This document shows positions 1 through 9,068 of a stretch of DNA of 64,000 nucleotides, piece after piece (position 1 is the first letter of the stretch; each line of letters starts with the position of its first letter). The position numbers and the translations under genes are program-made. Location of the stretch: positions 124,001 to 188,000 of the forward strand of contig NZ_SBKP01000003.1 of assembly GCF_004122115.1 (NCBI RefSeq), in the 5' to 3' direction. Below the pieces are notes generated by a model. It was not told where the DNA came from, did no database searches, and worked only from the letters and a program-made list of their open reading frames with translations. This stretch comes from Sphingobium fluviale. GTDB lineage: Bacteria > Pseudomonadota > Alphaproteobacteria > Sphingomonadales > Sphingomonadaceae.

Positions 1-9
1 CTTGATGGC

Positions 10-336
10 ATGACCGATATTATCCTGACCCCTTCGGCGGCAAAGCGCGTAGCCTTCATTGCCGAAAAGCAGGCCAAGCCCGCAATATTGCGGCTGGCGG
101 TGGAAGGGGGCGGATGCTCCGGCTTTCAGTATCGCTTCGGTCTTGCGGATGTGGTCGACACCGATGATTGCGCAGTGGAGACAGACGGCGTCACGCTGGT
201 GGTGGATCCGATGAGCCTTGATCTGGTGCGCGGCGCGGCGGTCGATTATGTCGAGGATCTGGGCGGGGCCGCCTTCAAGGTAACGAACCCCAATGCCACG
301 GCAGGCTGCGGCTGCGGCTCAAGCTTTTCCGTTTAG
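10..336 (+). CDS. erpA: Iron-sulfur cluster insertion protein ErpA/IscA family
   Basis: A-type Fe-S carrier of 108 residues that passes clusters to apo-proteins in the cytoplasm. The three invariant cysteines of the HesB/IscA/ErpA family are visible: C36 in GGGCSGFQY and C100/C102 in the C-terminal CGCGSSF. Length is normal for the family. It lies 21 bases before xth on the same strand, a pairing I associate with sphingomonads. ErpA rather than IscA is inferred from the absence of isc/suf genes nearby; the window begins only 9 bases before the start codon, so upstream context is unseen. Confidence 0.93.
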   Translation: MTDIILTPSAAKRVAFIAEKQAKPAILRLAVEGGGCSGFQYRFGLADVVDTDDCAVETDGVTLVVDPMSLDLVRGAAVDYVEDLGGAAFKVTNPNATAGCGCGSSFSV

Positions 337-357
337 CGCCTCTTTCCTCTAGCCCCT

Positions 358-1131
358 GTGCGCATCGCGACCTTCAACATCAACGGCATCAAGGCCCGGC
401 TACCGCGGCTGATCGAGTGGCTGGAGGAGACGCAGCCTGATGTTGCCTGCCTTCAGGAAATAAAGACATCGGACGAGACCTTCCCCGTGAAGGACATGGA
501 GGCTGCGGGCTATGGCGCAATCTGGCATGGGCAAAAGGGGTTCAACGGCGTGGCTATCCTCGCGCGGGGCGAAACACCGGTAGAGGTGCGGCGCGGGCTC
601 GATGGCGAGGCAGAGGACGAGCACAGCCGCTATATCGAGGCCGATGTGCGGGGTGTGCGCGTCGCGTCGATCTATCTGCCCAACGGCAACCCGGTGCCGG
701 GACCGAAATTTGATTACAAGCTGCGCTGGATGCAGCGTCTGCGCGCCCGCGCTGCAGAGATATGGGCAGAGGAAGTGCCGGCCGTCCTCGCCGGCGATTA
801 TAACGTGATTCCCTATGACCGCGATGTTTTCTCCGTGGCGGCAATGGCGGACGATGCACTGATGCAGCCTGAAAGCCGCACGGCCTATCGCGCGTTGACC
901 GGCGATGGCTGGACAGATGCACTGGCCTCGCGTCATCCTGCGGGTGGAGTGTGGACATATTGGGATTATCAGGCCGCCGCATGGCCGCGCAATGCGGGCT
1001 TTCGTATCGATCATTTGCTGCTCTCGCCGGTGGCAGCGGACCGGCTTGTCGAAGCGCAAGTGGATAAAGAGACGCGAGGCCGGGAAAAGGCCAGCGATCA
1101 TGCACCAGTGTGGATCGAACTTGTAAATTAG
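358..1131 (+). CDS. xth: Exodeoxyribonuclease III (AP endonuclease family)
   Basis: Exonuclease III-type enzyme of the EEP superfamily, 257 residues, acting in base-excision repair on abasic sites and 3' blocked ends. Motifs are in order: NINGIKAR (7-14), the metal-binding Glu34 in LQEIK, Tyr106 in SIYLPNG, the GDYNV motif with D147 and N149, and the C-terminal SDHAPVW with D247/H248. The start is GTG at 358, which gives the canonical N-terminus beginning directly with the first beta strand. It probably shares a transcript with erpA, 21 bases upstream. Confidence 0.95.
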   Translation: MRIATFNINGIKARLPRLIEWLEETQPDVACLQEIKTSDETFPVKDMEAAGYGAIWHGQKGFNGVAILARGETPVEVRRGLDGEAEDEHSRYIEADVRGVRVASIYLPNGNPVPGPKFDYKLRWMQRLRARAAEIWAEEVPAVLAGDYNVIPYDRDVFSVAAMADDALMQPESRTAYRALTGDGWTDALASRHPAGGVWTYWDYQAAAWPRNAGFRIDHLLLSPVAADRLVEAQVDKETRGREKASDHAPVWIELVN

Positions 1132-1209
1132 CGTCTAATAATGGTTATCGGGGATGCTTTGAGCGACGGTATTCGTTAGGGCCACGTGCATCGAGTTCTG
1201 GGCATACTG

Positions 1210-2565
1210 ATGGAAAAATTTCTCTTCTCCAAAATCGAGACATGGCTTGTTATCGCGCTGATGCTGGTCGGGGCTGTGTTCAGCATCGGTTTTGGATATC
1301 TGGTCCTGGATTCGGGACGAGATCCGGCAAATCATCCCCTTGCCTCCTCAGTTGCGCGCACCATTGCCGAGGTGCCTGATACCCTGCGCAGATTGGTGGG
1401 CAAGGATACGGTGCTCCTTACTCAGCCAGACCCAATACTGGACAGCAAGCCAACAGGCTGGAGCTTCCCCGCCGGTCGTTCTTCCGGGCCATCGGGCTAT
1501 CTGCTCCTCAGCCGCTATGATGGCACCGCGCGGCGCCACGCGATTGAGCTGGTGTCGCTGCCAGACATGAAGATGCAGCATCGCTGGATGCTCGATACCG
1601 ATACATTGCTGCGCGATGTGCGCCACGTCTCGCGCTTTTCAGACAGCCAGAACTGGAACAGAGCCCATTTCCGCCAGATCCATCCCTGGATGGCCGCCAA
1701 TGGCGACCTCGTCGTCAAGGATCATTATTCGCCGCTGGAACGGGTGGACGCTTGCGGCAAGCCAAGGTGGCTGATTGATTCGCACATCTTCCATCATTCC
1801 ACAGAGCGGGATGCTGATGGCAACCTCTGGATCCCCTCGCTGGCGGAGAAACACACTATTGCCAGGGTCAAGGACAGCTTCCGGGAGGACACGATCGCCA
1901 AGGTCTCGCCGGAGGGCAAAATCCTCTACACACATTCCGTCCCGCAGATTCTGATGCGCAATGGCTATACCAACTGGTTGTTCGCAACAGAGATGTACAG
2001 CGACGATCCGACGCACCTGAACGACATCGAGCCTGTGCTGAGCGATGGGCCACACTGGAAGAAAGGCGATGTGTTTCTGAGCCTGCGCAATATTTCCACC
2101 ATCATGCTTTATCGCCCGTCTACAGGCCAGATTGTCTGGATGAAGCGTGGGCCGTGGATGTCTCAGCACGATGTCGACATTCTCGACGATCACCGCATCA
2201 GCATTTATGACAATCAGGGGCAGGACCGGGGCAAGATGTATTTCGTCGATGGCCATTCCAGCATCAAGGTCTATGATTTCGCCAATGATACTGTGACGAC
2301 CAGGCACGACGATGTGATGAAAGCGCAGGCGATCCGTACGACCACCGCCGGTCTCTACACCGCGCTGCCTGATGGCCATGCGCTGATCGAGGATGTAACT
2401 AACGCGCGCATGCTCCTCGTGCGACCAGATGGCCGGATTGGTGCGGAATATGTGAACCGTGCCGCAGACGGATCAATCTATCATCTGGGCTGGAGCCGGT
2501 TCATCTCCAAGGCGGATGGCGACCGTGCGCTTGGGGTATTAGCCAAGGCCAAATGCGCAGCCTGA
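1210..2565 (+). CDS. Arylsulfotransferase (ASST)-like membrane-anchored protein
   Basis: Protein of 451 residues with one N-terminal membrane segment (about residues 9-31) and a large extracytoplasmic beta-propeller-like part. Phrases such as HHSTERDADGNLW, THLNDIEPV and QHDVDILDDHRISIYDN match the style of the arylsulfotransferase (ASST) superfamily, in which histidines of the propeller core take part in sulfuryl transfer. Whether this one is an active sulfotransferase or only a propeller relative is unknown. The frame is open from a GTG at 1186, but ATG 1210 places the hydrophobic segment at the N-terminus. It converges with motB (7 bases between the stops), so it belongs to neither neighbouring operon. 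Confidence 0.7.
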   Translation: MEKFLFSKIETWLVIALMLVGAVFSIGFGYLVLDSGRDPANHPLASSVARTIAEVPDTLRRLVGKDTVLLTQPDPILDSKPTGWSFPAGRSSGPSGYLLLSRYDGTARRHAIELVSLPDMKMQHRWMLDTDTLLRDVRHVSRFSDSQNWNRAHFRQIHPWMAANGDLVVKDHYSPLERVDACGKPRWLIDSHIFHHSTERDADGNLWIPSLAEKHTIARVKDSFREDTIAKVSPEGKILYTHSVPQILMRNGYTNWLFATEMYSDDPTHLNDIEPVLSDGPHWKKGDVFLSLRNISTIMLYRPSTGQIVWMKRGPWMSQHDVDILDDHRISIYDNQGQDRGKMYFVDGHSSIKVYDFANDTVTTRHDDVMKAQAIRTTTAGLYTALPDGHALIEDVTNARMLLVRPDGRIGAEYVNRAADGSIYHLGWSRFISKADGDRALGVLAKAKCAA

Positions 2566-2572
2566 GCGCGCT

Positions 2573-3649
2573 CTAATGCGCCTTCTTGGCGCCCTGTTTG
2601 CCGGATGAAACCCCGGATGGCGGCGCGTTTATGATGCTCGCGCCGGTCGGCAGGGCGGTGCTGCCCATGTCATATTGCGCGATGTTCTGAGCCGGCAACT
2701 TGGCGGGAGCATCGCGGCGCGCGATGGCGGCCTTGCCTTCCGGTGAGGGTTCCTCCGCCTCATCAATGTCCGGCATAACCGCTCCCGCGCTCCATGCGAG
2801 GATGACGGACATGCGCCGGTTGCGCGGATCGTAGAGATCGCCGGGGATAAACGGCTCACGGTCTGCCACGCCCTCGATCTTGGCAAAGCGCGCGTTGGGG
2901 ATGCCAAGATCGGCAAAGGCCTTGCGTGTAGCCTCCGCGCGCGAGGACGATAGCATCCAGTTGTTCATGCTGCGTCCACTGGTATAGGGCAGGCCATCGG
3001 TGTGGCCCCGCACGATCACATCGTTGGGCACGCCCGAAATCACCTTGGCGACCTCAGCCACCAGCGCCCGCGCCTGCGGCAGCAGCCGGTCCGTCCCCAT
3101 GCCGAACATGGCGAAATCCGCCTCGTCGATCAGGTCGATGCGCAAGCCTTCGCGCGTTTCGGTGAAGCGCACGTTCTTGAGCATCTTGCGCAGCGCGGGG
3201 TCATTCGCCAGCTTGGCCTCCAGCTTGGCCTTGACCGACTGGAACTGCGCCATGTCCTTGTCGCGCGCCTTCGCGCGATCCTTGGACTTGTCCTGCCCGC
3301 GAACCTCTTTGGGGATGGTGATGGAGAGATTGCCCTGCCCGCCGGAGGTGGGATAGTTTTCCTTGCCCTCCATGCTGTCACCGCCGAGCAGACCGTTGGA
3401 ACCGGCGCTGCCTTCCTTCAGTTCCACCAAAGTGGGGGTGAAATAATCGGCCAGCCCCTTGCGCTGTTTCTCGGTGGTGGCGCCAAGCAGCCACATCAGC
3501 AGGAAGAACGCCATCATAGCCGTAACAAAGTCGGCATAGGCCACCTTCCACGCGCCGCCATGATGGCCGCCGTGCCCGTCCACGATGATTTTCTTGACGA
3601 TGATCGGCCGTGGTTCCGGCTCGTTCACCTGGCGCTTGTTGCCTGCCAT
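2573..3649 (-). CDS. motB: Flagellar motor stator protein MotB
   Basis: Stator subunit of 358 residues that anchors the motor to peptidoglycan and carries the ion-conducting aspartate. The single membrane segment (about 37-57) contains AYADFVTAMMAFFLLMW with Asp40 at the position of the essential proton-binding residue. A long charged linker (about 60-190) leads to an OmpA-like peptidoglycan-binding domain (about 205-310) containing VRGHTDG and SSSRAEATRKA. The KKIIVDGHGGHHGGAWK N-terminus is typical of this MotB branch. It is the last gene of the leftward flagellar block, 3 bases after motA. A second, compact MotB-like protein is encoded at 13901. Confidence 0.95.
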   Translation of the reverse strand: MAGNKRQVNEPEPRPIIVKKIIVDGHGGHHGGAWKVAYADFVTAMMAFFLLMWLLGATTEKQRKGLADYFTPTLVELKEGSAGSNGLLGGDSMEGKENYPTSGGQGNLSITIPKEVRGQDKSKDRAKARDKDMAQFQSVKAKLEAKLANDPALRKMLKNVRFTETREGLRIDLIDEADFAMFGMGTDRLLPQARALVAEVAKVISGVPNDVIVRGHTDGLPYTSGRSMNNWMLSSSRAEATRKAFADLGIPNARFAKIEGVADREPFIPGDLYDPRNRRMSVILAWSAGAVMPDIDEAEEPSPEGKAAIARRDAPAKLPAQNIAQYDMGSTALPTGASIINAPPSGVSSGKQGAKKAH

Positions 3650-3652
3650 TGG

Positions 3653-4516
3653 TTACTTGCCCCGCATCCCGTCAAACACCTCGGCAAAGGCGGGCTGGTT
3701 GGCGTGGGTGAGGCTGGAGCGCGCCGCCTCGATCACCAGCGGCTGGGGATGGCCGTGGAGCGAGGCGACGATGATCTGCTTCACCACATGATAGATGGCG
3801 GCATCCGCCTCGATCACCTGGCGGCAGCGGTTGGCGAACGGGCCGACAAGGCCATAGGCCAGCAACACGCCGAGGAAGGTTCCGACCAGCGCCGAGCCGA
3901 TCATCGCACCGAGGATGGCGGGCGGCTGGTCGATGGAGCCCATGGTCTTGACCACGCCCAACACCGCCGCGACGATGCCCAATGCGGGCAGTGCGTCGGC
4001 GAGGCCTTGCAGGTTGTCTGCGGGGCGCACAGCTTCATGGTGGTGGGTCTTGAGGCCGTTATCCATGACCTCCTCAACCGCATGCGGATCGAGCGTGCCC
4101 GATGACACGACGACGAGGCGCAGCGTATCGCAGATGAGGTTGGTGAGGCCATGATCCTTCGCCAGCCGCGGATATTCATTGAACACCGACGACGAGTGCG
4201 GATCCTCGATATGCGGTTCGAGCGCCACCGGCCCTTCCACGCGCAGCATCTTCATCAGCTTGGAAACGAGGAAGATGCAATCGAGAAAATCCTGCTTCTT
4301 GTATTTCGGCCCCTTGAACACAAGGCCAAGGCCGCCGCCCAGAGCCTTGAGATCCGCGCCGCTGTTGCCGATGATAAGCGCGCCGACAGCCGCGCCGCCG
4401 ATGATCAGCATTTCGTGAGGAAGGGCGTGCAGCACAGGGCCGATATCGCCGCCGGTGATAATGAAGCCGCCGAAAACCATGACGAGCAGAACGACGATGC
4501 CGATGATGGCGAACAT
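3653..4516 (-). CDS. motA: Flagellar motor stator protein MotA
   Basis: Stator subunit of 287 residues with four membrane segments: two N-terminal (about 2-22 and 32-50) and two C-terminal (about 150-175 and 185-210), separated by the cytoplasmic loop that contacts FliG. The C-terminal half contains GIVAAVLGVVKTMG and the MIGSALVGTFLGVLLAYG segment typical of MotA. It is translationally close to motB (3-base gap). A 186-base gap separates it from flgL, so motAB may have its own promoter. No sigma-54 or clear sigma-28 site was found in that gap. Confidence 0.95.
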   Translation of the reverse strand: MFAIIGIVVLLVMVFGGFIITGGDIGPVLHALPHEMLIIGGAAVGALIIGNSGADLKALGGGLGLVFKGPKYKKQDFLDCIFLVSKLMKMLRVEGPVALEPHIEDPHSSSVFNEYPRLAKDHGLTNLICDTLRLVVVSSGTLDPHAVEEVMDNGLKTHHHEAVRPADNLQGLADALPALGIVAAVLGVVKTMGSIDQPPAILGAMIGSALVGTFLGVLLAYGLVGPFANRCRQVIEADAAIYHVVKQIIVASLHGHPQPLVIEAARSSLTHANQPAFAEVFDGMRGK

Positions 4517-4619
4517 GCTTTACCCCGTGCAACAAAAAACTTGTGCTGTGTGCGCCCGATAGTGGCGCGTTACACCCTATAGAACGGCGCGTTTCAGATA
4601 TGGTTTAGCGAGATGGTTA

Positions 4620-4680
4620 TTCCGGCGTTTACCAGCCGGAAATGAAGCGGGCGCGACAGGCATTTCAAGCCCTCGCGCCC
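4620..4680 (-). terminator. Stem-loops downstream of flgL
   Basis: Two inverted repeats lie in the flgL-motA gap: gggcgcga/tcgcgccc (4649-4656 and 4673-4680) and ttccggc/gccggaa (4620-4626 and 4635-4641). They could terminate the long leftward flagellar transcript before motAB. Neither has a good U-tract, so intrinsic termination is uncertain. Confidence 0.35.
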
Positions 4681-4702
4681 GATGCGTGATCGTGAATAGC
4701 TG

Positions 4703-5548
4703 TTAGCTGATGAGATCGAACAGCGACTGGCGGTTGATCCGCGCGAAGGCCGCCTGCGCCGCTTCCAGTGACAAAAGCTGCGCCTGGATGCGGGCAAGCG
4801 TGACCGTGAGATCGGTGTCTTCAAGGCCGGAGCGCCGCTCGCGAAGATCGAGCTGGATGCTGGTGTTCTGTTCCTTGGCCGTCTCAAGCCGGTCGCTGCG
4901 GATGCCCTGCACAGACTGCTGAAGGATGACATGGTTGAGGCCAGCTTCCAGCGAGACCAGCGAATTGTTGAGCGCGGTCTGGGTGCCAAGGTTCACGGCA
5001 TCATAGGCTTCGACCAATATATCATCGAGTGTGCGCGCGACACTGTTCACTGTGATGCCGGATTCGATGCTCTGGCGCGTGCCCACTGCCTCCAGCGTCA
5101 GCCCGCGCGACACAGGAACCATCGTCGCCGTCGTGTCATCATACACCGGGACGCCCTGATAGTCCTTCTCGTTCAGCATGTCATGGACGCTGGTGCGAAT
5201 GGCGGAAAGCTCTGCCAGCACAGCCGCCTTGCCCGCCGCATCGAGTGTCGAGGTGGAGGCGCGCACCAGCAGCTCGCGCGCTCGGCTGAACTGCGTGTTC
5301 ATCTCGCGCAGGTTGGTCTCGGCTTTCTCCGAGCGCGCTTCGGCATAGGAGAGATTATCCGCCCAGGCTGAGTTTTGCGATTGCGCCCGGCCGATGTCCG
5401 AAATCTGGACCCATGCCTGCGGATCCTGCGACGGCTGGGTGATCTTCTTGCCGCTCGATACAGCGGCCTGATCTGCCGCTATGCTCTGCGCAAGGCGCTG
5501 TTGGCGGCGGATTTCATCGGCCATTGCCTGAGACGTGATCGCTACCAT
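4703..5548 (-). CDS. flgL: Flagellar hook-filament junction protein FlgL
   Basis: Hook-associated protein 3, 281 residues, forming the junction between hook and filament with FlgK. The N-terminal coiled-coil region (about 1-60, with SSGKKITQPSQDP) and the C-terminal flagellin-like helix (about 225-281, ERRSGLEDTDLTVTLARIQ) are the conserved flagellin-fold ends; the middle is shorter than in enterobacterial FlgL (about 317). It follows flgK by 19 bases and ends the hook operon. No flagellin gene is in the window. Confidence 0.9.
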   Translation of the reverse strand: MVAITSQAMADEIRRQQRLAQSIAADQAAVSSGKKITQPSQDPQAWVQISDIGRAQSQNSAWADNLSYAEARSEKAETNLREMNTQFSRARELLVRASTSTLDAAGKAAVLAELSAIRTSVHDMLNEKDYQGVPVYDDTTATMVPVSRGLTLEAVGTRQSIESGITVNSVARTLDDILVEAYDAVNLGTQTALNNSLVSLEAGLNHVILQQSVQGIRSDRLETAKEQNTSIQLDLRERRSGLEDTDLTVTLARIQAQLLSLEAAQAAFARINRQSLFDLIS

Positions 5549-5567
5549 CGTTCAAACCCTTCTATGC

Positions 5568-6905
5568 TCAGGACAGACGCAAGATCGTGTCGGCTATTTC
5601 CTTGGCGACCTGAATGATCTTCGCTGCGGCCTGATAGGCCTGCTGCGTGCGCAGCAGATCGGCTGCCTCACGATCCAGATCGACGCCGCTCACCCGCTCA
5701 CGCGCGGAGCGGGCATTTTCATCGCGCAGCTCTGCCGCGCCCTGTTCGGCCTGCGCGGTGTTGAGCATGGATGCGTGATTGGCGACCAGCGCGGTCCAGC
5801 CCTTTTCCACGCTGCTGTTGCCGCGTGTGGTGGTGATGTTGAGCAGATTGCCATTGAGGCGCCCGTCAGACGATTTCGCCGCGATCTGCGTGATGTTGCC
5901 GATAACGACAGCGAGGCTGGCGGCTGTGGTGCCGACCGATACGAGCGCGCCGCCCGCCGCGTTGGCGTCGGTCAGTCCCTGCGCGTGCCAGGCATTCATG
6001 TCGGTGGAAAACTGGACCGCAAGCGTATCGAGGCTGTCGAGCCGCTGGCGCGCCAGTGTCGCGCTCACGAAAGCCCCGCCCAATGTGCCGTCTGCCGGAG
6101 CCGCTGTGGCCGATCCGTTGACGCGGAAAGCCAGCGTGCCATTGGCGTTTTGCAGCGTATCGAAGCTGCCTGCCGTGTTGCCCTGCAGGATCGTGGTGCC
6201 GTTATAGCTCAGGATCGCGTCTTCATTGGGGCCAAACGTGATGCTCACATTCAGCCGCTGCGTTATTTTGGTCAGCTCCGCATCGCGATTATCCAGCAGC
6301 TGTGCATAGTTGGCGGTGCCGGGTTGCGAGCGCAGCAGGTCTTCGTTGATCTTCGTTAGCGCGGTGAGGCTGTCGTTGACGATGGTCGTGTCATTCTGCG
6401 CGGTGGCGAAGGTGCCCTGAAGCACGGTATTAAACCCGTCCGAGCTTCTGTGAAACGCATTCACCACCTGCTCCACCGAGTAGAGGAAGTTTGTGCGCAG
6501 CGCTGTATCGCTGGGGCTGGCGGCGAGCTTGTCGATCGCGGCATACATGGTGTTCAATGTGCCGCCCACGCCGAGCGCATCGTCGCCGATGGCGGTCTCC
6601 ATGTCCGAAAGCCAGCGCACCCGCGAATTGGCATAGCCCAGTGCGGTGCCGGTCTGGCGCGCGGCGGCATCGAGATAGATGTCGTTGGCGCGCTCGACAC
6701 TGACCACTTCGGATCCGCCGAAGCTGGCGCGCGGCACATAGAGCGGCTCGCTCGACGCGGCCACGGACGATTCCTGAAGGAGCACCGTGCGGCGGTTGTA
6801 GTTCTGGGTGTTCGCATTGGCGATATTGTCTGAAATCGCGCCCATCTGCGCGCGCATGCTGCGCAGGCCGGATGAGCCAATGGCGAAAAGGTCAGACGAA
6901 CTCAT
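5568..6905 (-). CDS. flgK: Flagellar hook-associated protein FlgK
   Basis: Hook-associated protein 1, 445 residues. The N-terminus shows the rod/hook signature SGLRSMRAQMGAISDNIANANTQNYNRR, and the C-terminus (LDREAADLLRTQQAYQAAAKIIQVAKE) has the axial-protein helix. At 445 residues it is about 100 shorter than the Salmonella protein, with the loss in the variable middle domain. The start overlaps the end of flgJ by 4 bases, showing translational coupling. Confidence 0.93.
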   Translation of the reverse strand: MSSSDLFAIGSSGLRSMRAQMGAISDNIANANTQNYNRRTVLLQESSVAASSEPLYVPRASFGGSEVVSVERANDIYLDAAARQTGTALGYANSRVRWLSDMETAIGDDALGVGGTLNTMYAAIDKLAASPSDTALRTNFLYSVEQVVNAFHRSSDGFNTVLQGTFATAQNDTTIVNDSLTALTKINEDLLRSQPGTANYAQLLDNRDAELTKITQRLNVSITFGPNEDAILSYNGTTILQGNTAGSFDTLQNANGTLAFRVNGSATAAPADGTLGGAFVSATLARQRLDSLDTLAVQFSTDMNAWHAQGLTDANAAGGALVSVGTTAASLAVVIGNITQIAAKSSDGRLNGNLLNITTTRGNSSVEKGWTALVANHASMLNTAQAEQGAAELRDENARSARERVSGVDLDREAADLLRTQQAYQAAAKIIQVAKEIADTILRLS

Positions 6906-7264
6906 GGCGTGCTATCCTTTTCGACCGGGGTTGCAGCGCCGAGGGCGATGGTCGGCTTTGCCGTGAGGGCGGGGTCGCTCACCCGCGCGCCGAACTGGCG
7001 GATCAGCATCTCGGCTATGCCGAACTTGCCGGTGTTCGCCATGTTTTCCGCCGTCTTGGCGTCGGCCATGTCGCGGAACTGTTCAGTCGCGCTGTTATCG
7101 AAGATGCCCTCGCTGATGCTGGACGCGCGCATCGCGCCGATCATCTGCCTGAGGAAGATCGACTCGAACGCCTTGGCCGCCTTCTCCAGCGCCGGGTCGC
7201 GCGCGGGGGCGGCCTTGGGCGCTGCGTTGAGCGCAATTCCTGTAGTCGTGCCGATATCCATCAT
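6902..7264 (-). CDS. flgJ: Rod-binding protein, FlgJ N-terminal domain only
   Basis: Protein of 120 residues matching only the rod-binding half of FlgJ: LEKAAKAFESIFLRQMIGAMR (about 25-45) and ATEQFRDMADAKTAENMANTGKFGIAEML. The C-terminal glucosaminidase domain of enterobacterial FlgJ is absent, as is usual in alphaproteobacteria. The peptidoglycan-cutting function is probably supplied by the separate transglycosylase at 15751. It overlaps both flgI (upstream) and flgK (downstream) by 4 bases. Confidence 0.88.
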   Translation of the reverse strand: MMDIGTTTGIALNAAPKAAPARDPALEKAAKAFESIFLRQMIGAMRASSISEGIFDNSATEQFRDMADAKTAENMANTGKFGIAEMLIRQFGARVSDPALTAKPTIALGAATPVEKDSTP

Positions 7265-8382
7265 ATCACCACCAGTTCCGCCTTCATCGCGCCTGCCTGC
7301 TTCAGGGCTTCGAGAATGGCGACCATGTCTGCGGGCGAAGCGCCGATGGCGTTCAACCCTTTCACTATATCGGCAAGATTGGCTCCACCTTTAAAATCTA
7401 TTACCGGGCGCTTCTCTTCCTCGACCTTGATCGAGCTGGATGGCTCCACCGCGGTCTCGCCCTTGGAGAAGGGCGCGGGCTGCACGATGCGCGGCGCTTC
7501 CTGCACGCTTACCGTCAGCTTGCCGTGCGCGATGGCAGCGGGCGCGATGCGGACCGCGCCGTTGATGACGACGGTGCCGGTGCGGGCGTTGACAATCACC
7601 TTGGCGGGGGCGTCGGCAGGCTTGACGACGATATTTTCGATGAGGCCCATCATCATGATGCGGCTCTCGGCGCCGGGATCGGCGTCGATCTCGATAGTTA
7701 CGGCGTCCATCGCGCGGGCGCGCTTGTCGCCAAAGGCGAGGTTGACGGCGTCCGCCACGCGGAGCGCAGTGGTGAGGTCAGCCTCGGCGAGGTTGAAGTT
7801 GAGCTTGGGCGCGGTGTCAAACCCGGTTGCCACGGCCTGTTCCACGGTCGCACCGCCGGGGATGCGCCCGGCAGAGGGGATGTTGACCGAAAGCTGGCTG
7901 CCATCAGACCCGGAGACACCGAGCCCGCCGACTTCGAGGTTGCCCTGCGCCATCGCGTAGATCTGGCCGTCCGCGCCGCGCAGCGGCATCATGACAAGCG
8001 TGCCGCCGCGCAGCGATTTCGCCTTGCCGAGCGCCGAAACGGTGATGTCCAGCCGCTGGCCGGGCTTGGCGAAGGCGGGCAGTTCCGCCGTCACCATCAC
8101 CGCCGCCGCGTTCTTGAGCGAGGGGTTGACGCCCGGAGGCAGGGTGAGGCCAAAGCGCGAGATCACGCCCTTCATGCCCTGCGAGGAATATTCCAGGCTG
8201 TCGTCACCCGTGCCAGCCAGGCCGACGACGATGCCATAGCCGGTGAGCTGGTTGGGGCGGATGCCGTGGAACGTGCCCAGATCCTTGATGCGCTCAGCCT
8301 GAGCGGGCGCGCTGAACAGCACCGCCATCATCAGAACCGGGAGCAGGGCGAGACGGAAAATCGTCATGAGTTTGGTGTCCAT
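7261..8382 (-). CDS. flgI: Flagellar P-ring protein FlgI
   Basis: P-ring subunit, 373 residues, periplasmic. The signal peptide (about 1-29, ending SAPAQA) is followed by the family hallmark RIKDLGTFHGIRPNQLTGYGIVVGL. The end, LADIVKGLNAIGASPADMVAILEALKQAGAMKAELVVI, is also typical. Its chaperone FlgA is encoded in the divergent operon at 14441. The stop overlaps the flgJ start by 4 bases, and the start abuts the flgH stop. Confidence 0.96.
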   Translation of the reverse strand: MDTKLMTIFRLALLPVLMMAVLFSAPAQAERIKDLGTFHGIRPNQLTGYGIVVGLAGTGDDSLEYSSQGMKGVISRFGLTLPPGVNPSLKNAAAVMVTAELPAFAKPGQRLDITVSALGKAKSLRGGTLVMMPLRGADGQIYAMAQGNLEVGGLGVSGSDGSQLSVNIPSAGRIPGGATVEQAVATGFDTAPKLNFNLAEADLTTALRVADAVNLAFGDKRARAMDAVTIEIDADPGAESRIMMMGLIENIVVKPADAPAKVIVNARTGTVVINGAVRIAPAAIAHGKLTVSVQEAPRIVQPAPFSKGETAVEPSSSIKVEEEKRPVIDFKGGANLADIVKGLNAIGASPADMVAILEALKQAGAMKAELVVI

Positions 8383-9068
8383 CAGAAGGGGCTAAGCATG
8401 CTGAAGAAGCGCTGGAGCCAGCCCTGCCGGCTGGCGCGGGCGATTTCGCCCTTGCCGGTGTAGGTGATCTTTGCGTCCGCCACGCGGGTGGAGAGTATCT
8501 TGTTGTCAGGCGTGATATCCGCCTGGCGCACCAGCCCGGCGATCTGGATGAACTCATCACCCCGGTTCAATGTCAGCGCCTTTTGCCCGCGCACCAGCAT
8601 GGTGCCGTTGGGAAAGAGCTTTGCCACGGTCACCGTGATCTCGCCATTGAGGCTGTTAGACTGGCTGGCTGCGCCGGTGCCCTTGAAGGTCTGGGTGCCG
8701 CTCGATGCGATGTCTGTCGCGCTGATAATACCCGACAGCGGGCCGGTGCTGGGCGGCGTCAGGCCAATGCTGCCATCGCGCCCCATATTGGCGGCGTTGC
8801 TTTTGGAAGCCTGTGTGCTCTCGACCAGCTGAATGGTGATGATGTCGCCGACCATGGCCGCACGCGCGCCGCTGGTGAGCGGGGCATAGCCGTTCGCCGC
8901 CTGAAAGATGCCGCCATTGGGGGCAACGCCTTCTGGCGCGGGCTGTGAATAGGTGGGCGTATAGTCGACCGGTTCTTTCTTCTTGCCGGCGAGCGCGGGC
9001 GAGGAGATCAAAACGGCAGAGCTGAACAGCAATAGTGCGGAACGACGCATAATCCGGGTTATCCTCAC
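8382..9068 (-). CDS. flgH: Flagellar L-ring protein FlgH
   Basis: L-ring subunit, 228 residues, for the outer membrane. The conserved core includes ARAAMVGDIITIQLVEST (about 72-90), NGTMLVRGQKALTLNRGDEFIQIAGLVR and the C-terminal YTGKGEIARASRQGWLQRFF. The N-terminal export signal (about 1-27, ending SSPALA) is followed by GKKK; there is no cysteine anywhere in the protein. Canonical FlgH is a lipoprotein with a lipobox, so this version appears unlipidated. It is coupled to flgG (4-base overlap). Confidence 0.94.
   Translation of the reverse strand: MRITRIMRRSALLLFSSAVLISSPALAGKKKEPVDYTPTYSQPAPEGVAPNGGIFQAANGYAPLTSGARAAMVGDIITIQLVESTQASKSNAANMGRDGSIGLTPPSTGPLSGIISATDIASSGTQTFKGTGAASQSNSLNGEITVTVAKLFPNGTMLVRGQKALTLNRGDEFIQIAGLVRQADITPDNKILSTRVADAKITYTGKGEIARASRQGWLQRFFSMLSPF

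Noticed and set aside
3002..4105. A plus-strand frame of 367 codons over motB and motA
   Set aside because: Both motB and motA on the other strand are unmistakable; the plus-strand frame has no recognisable domain or ribosome binding site.
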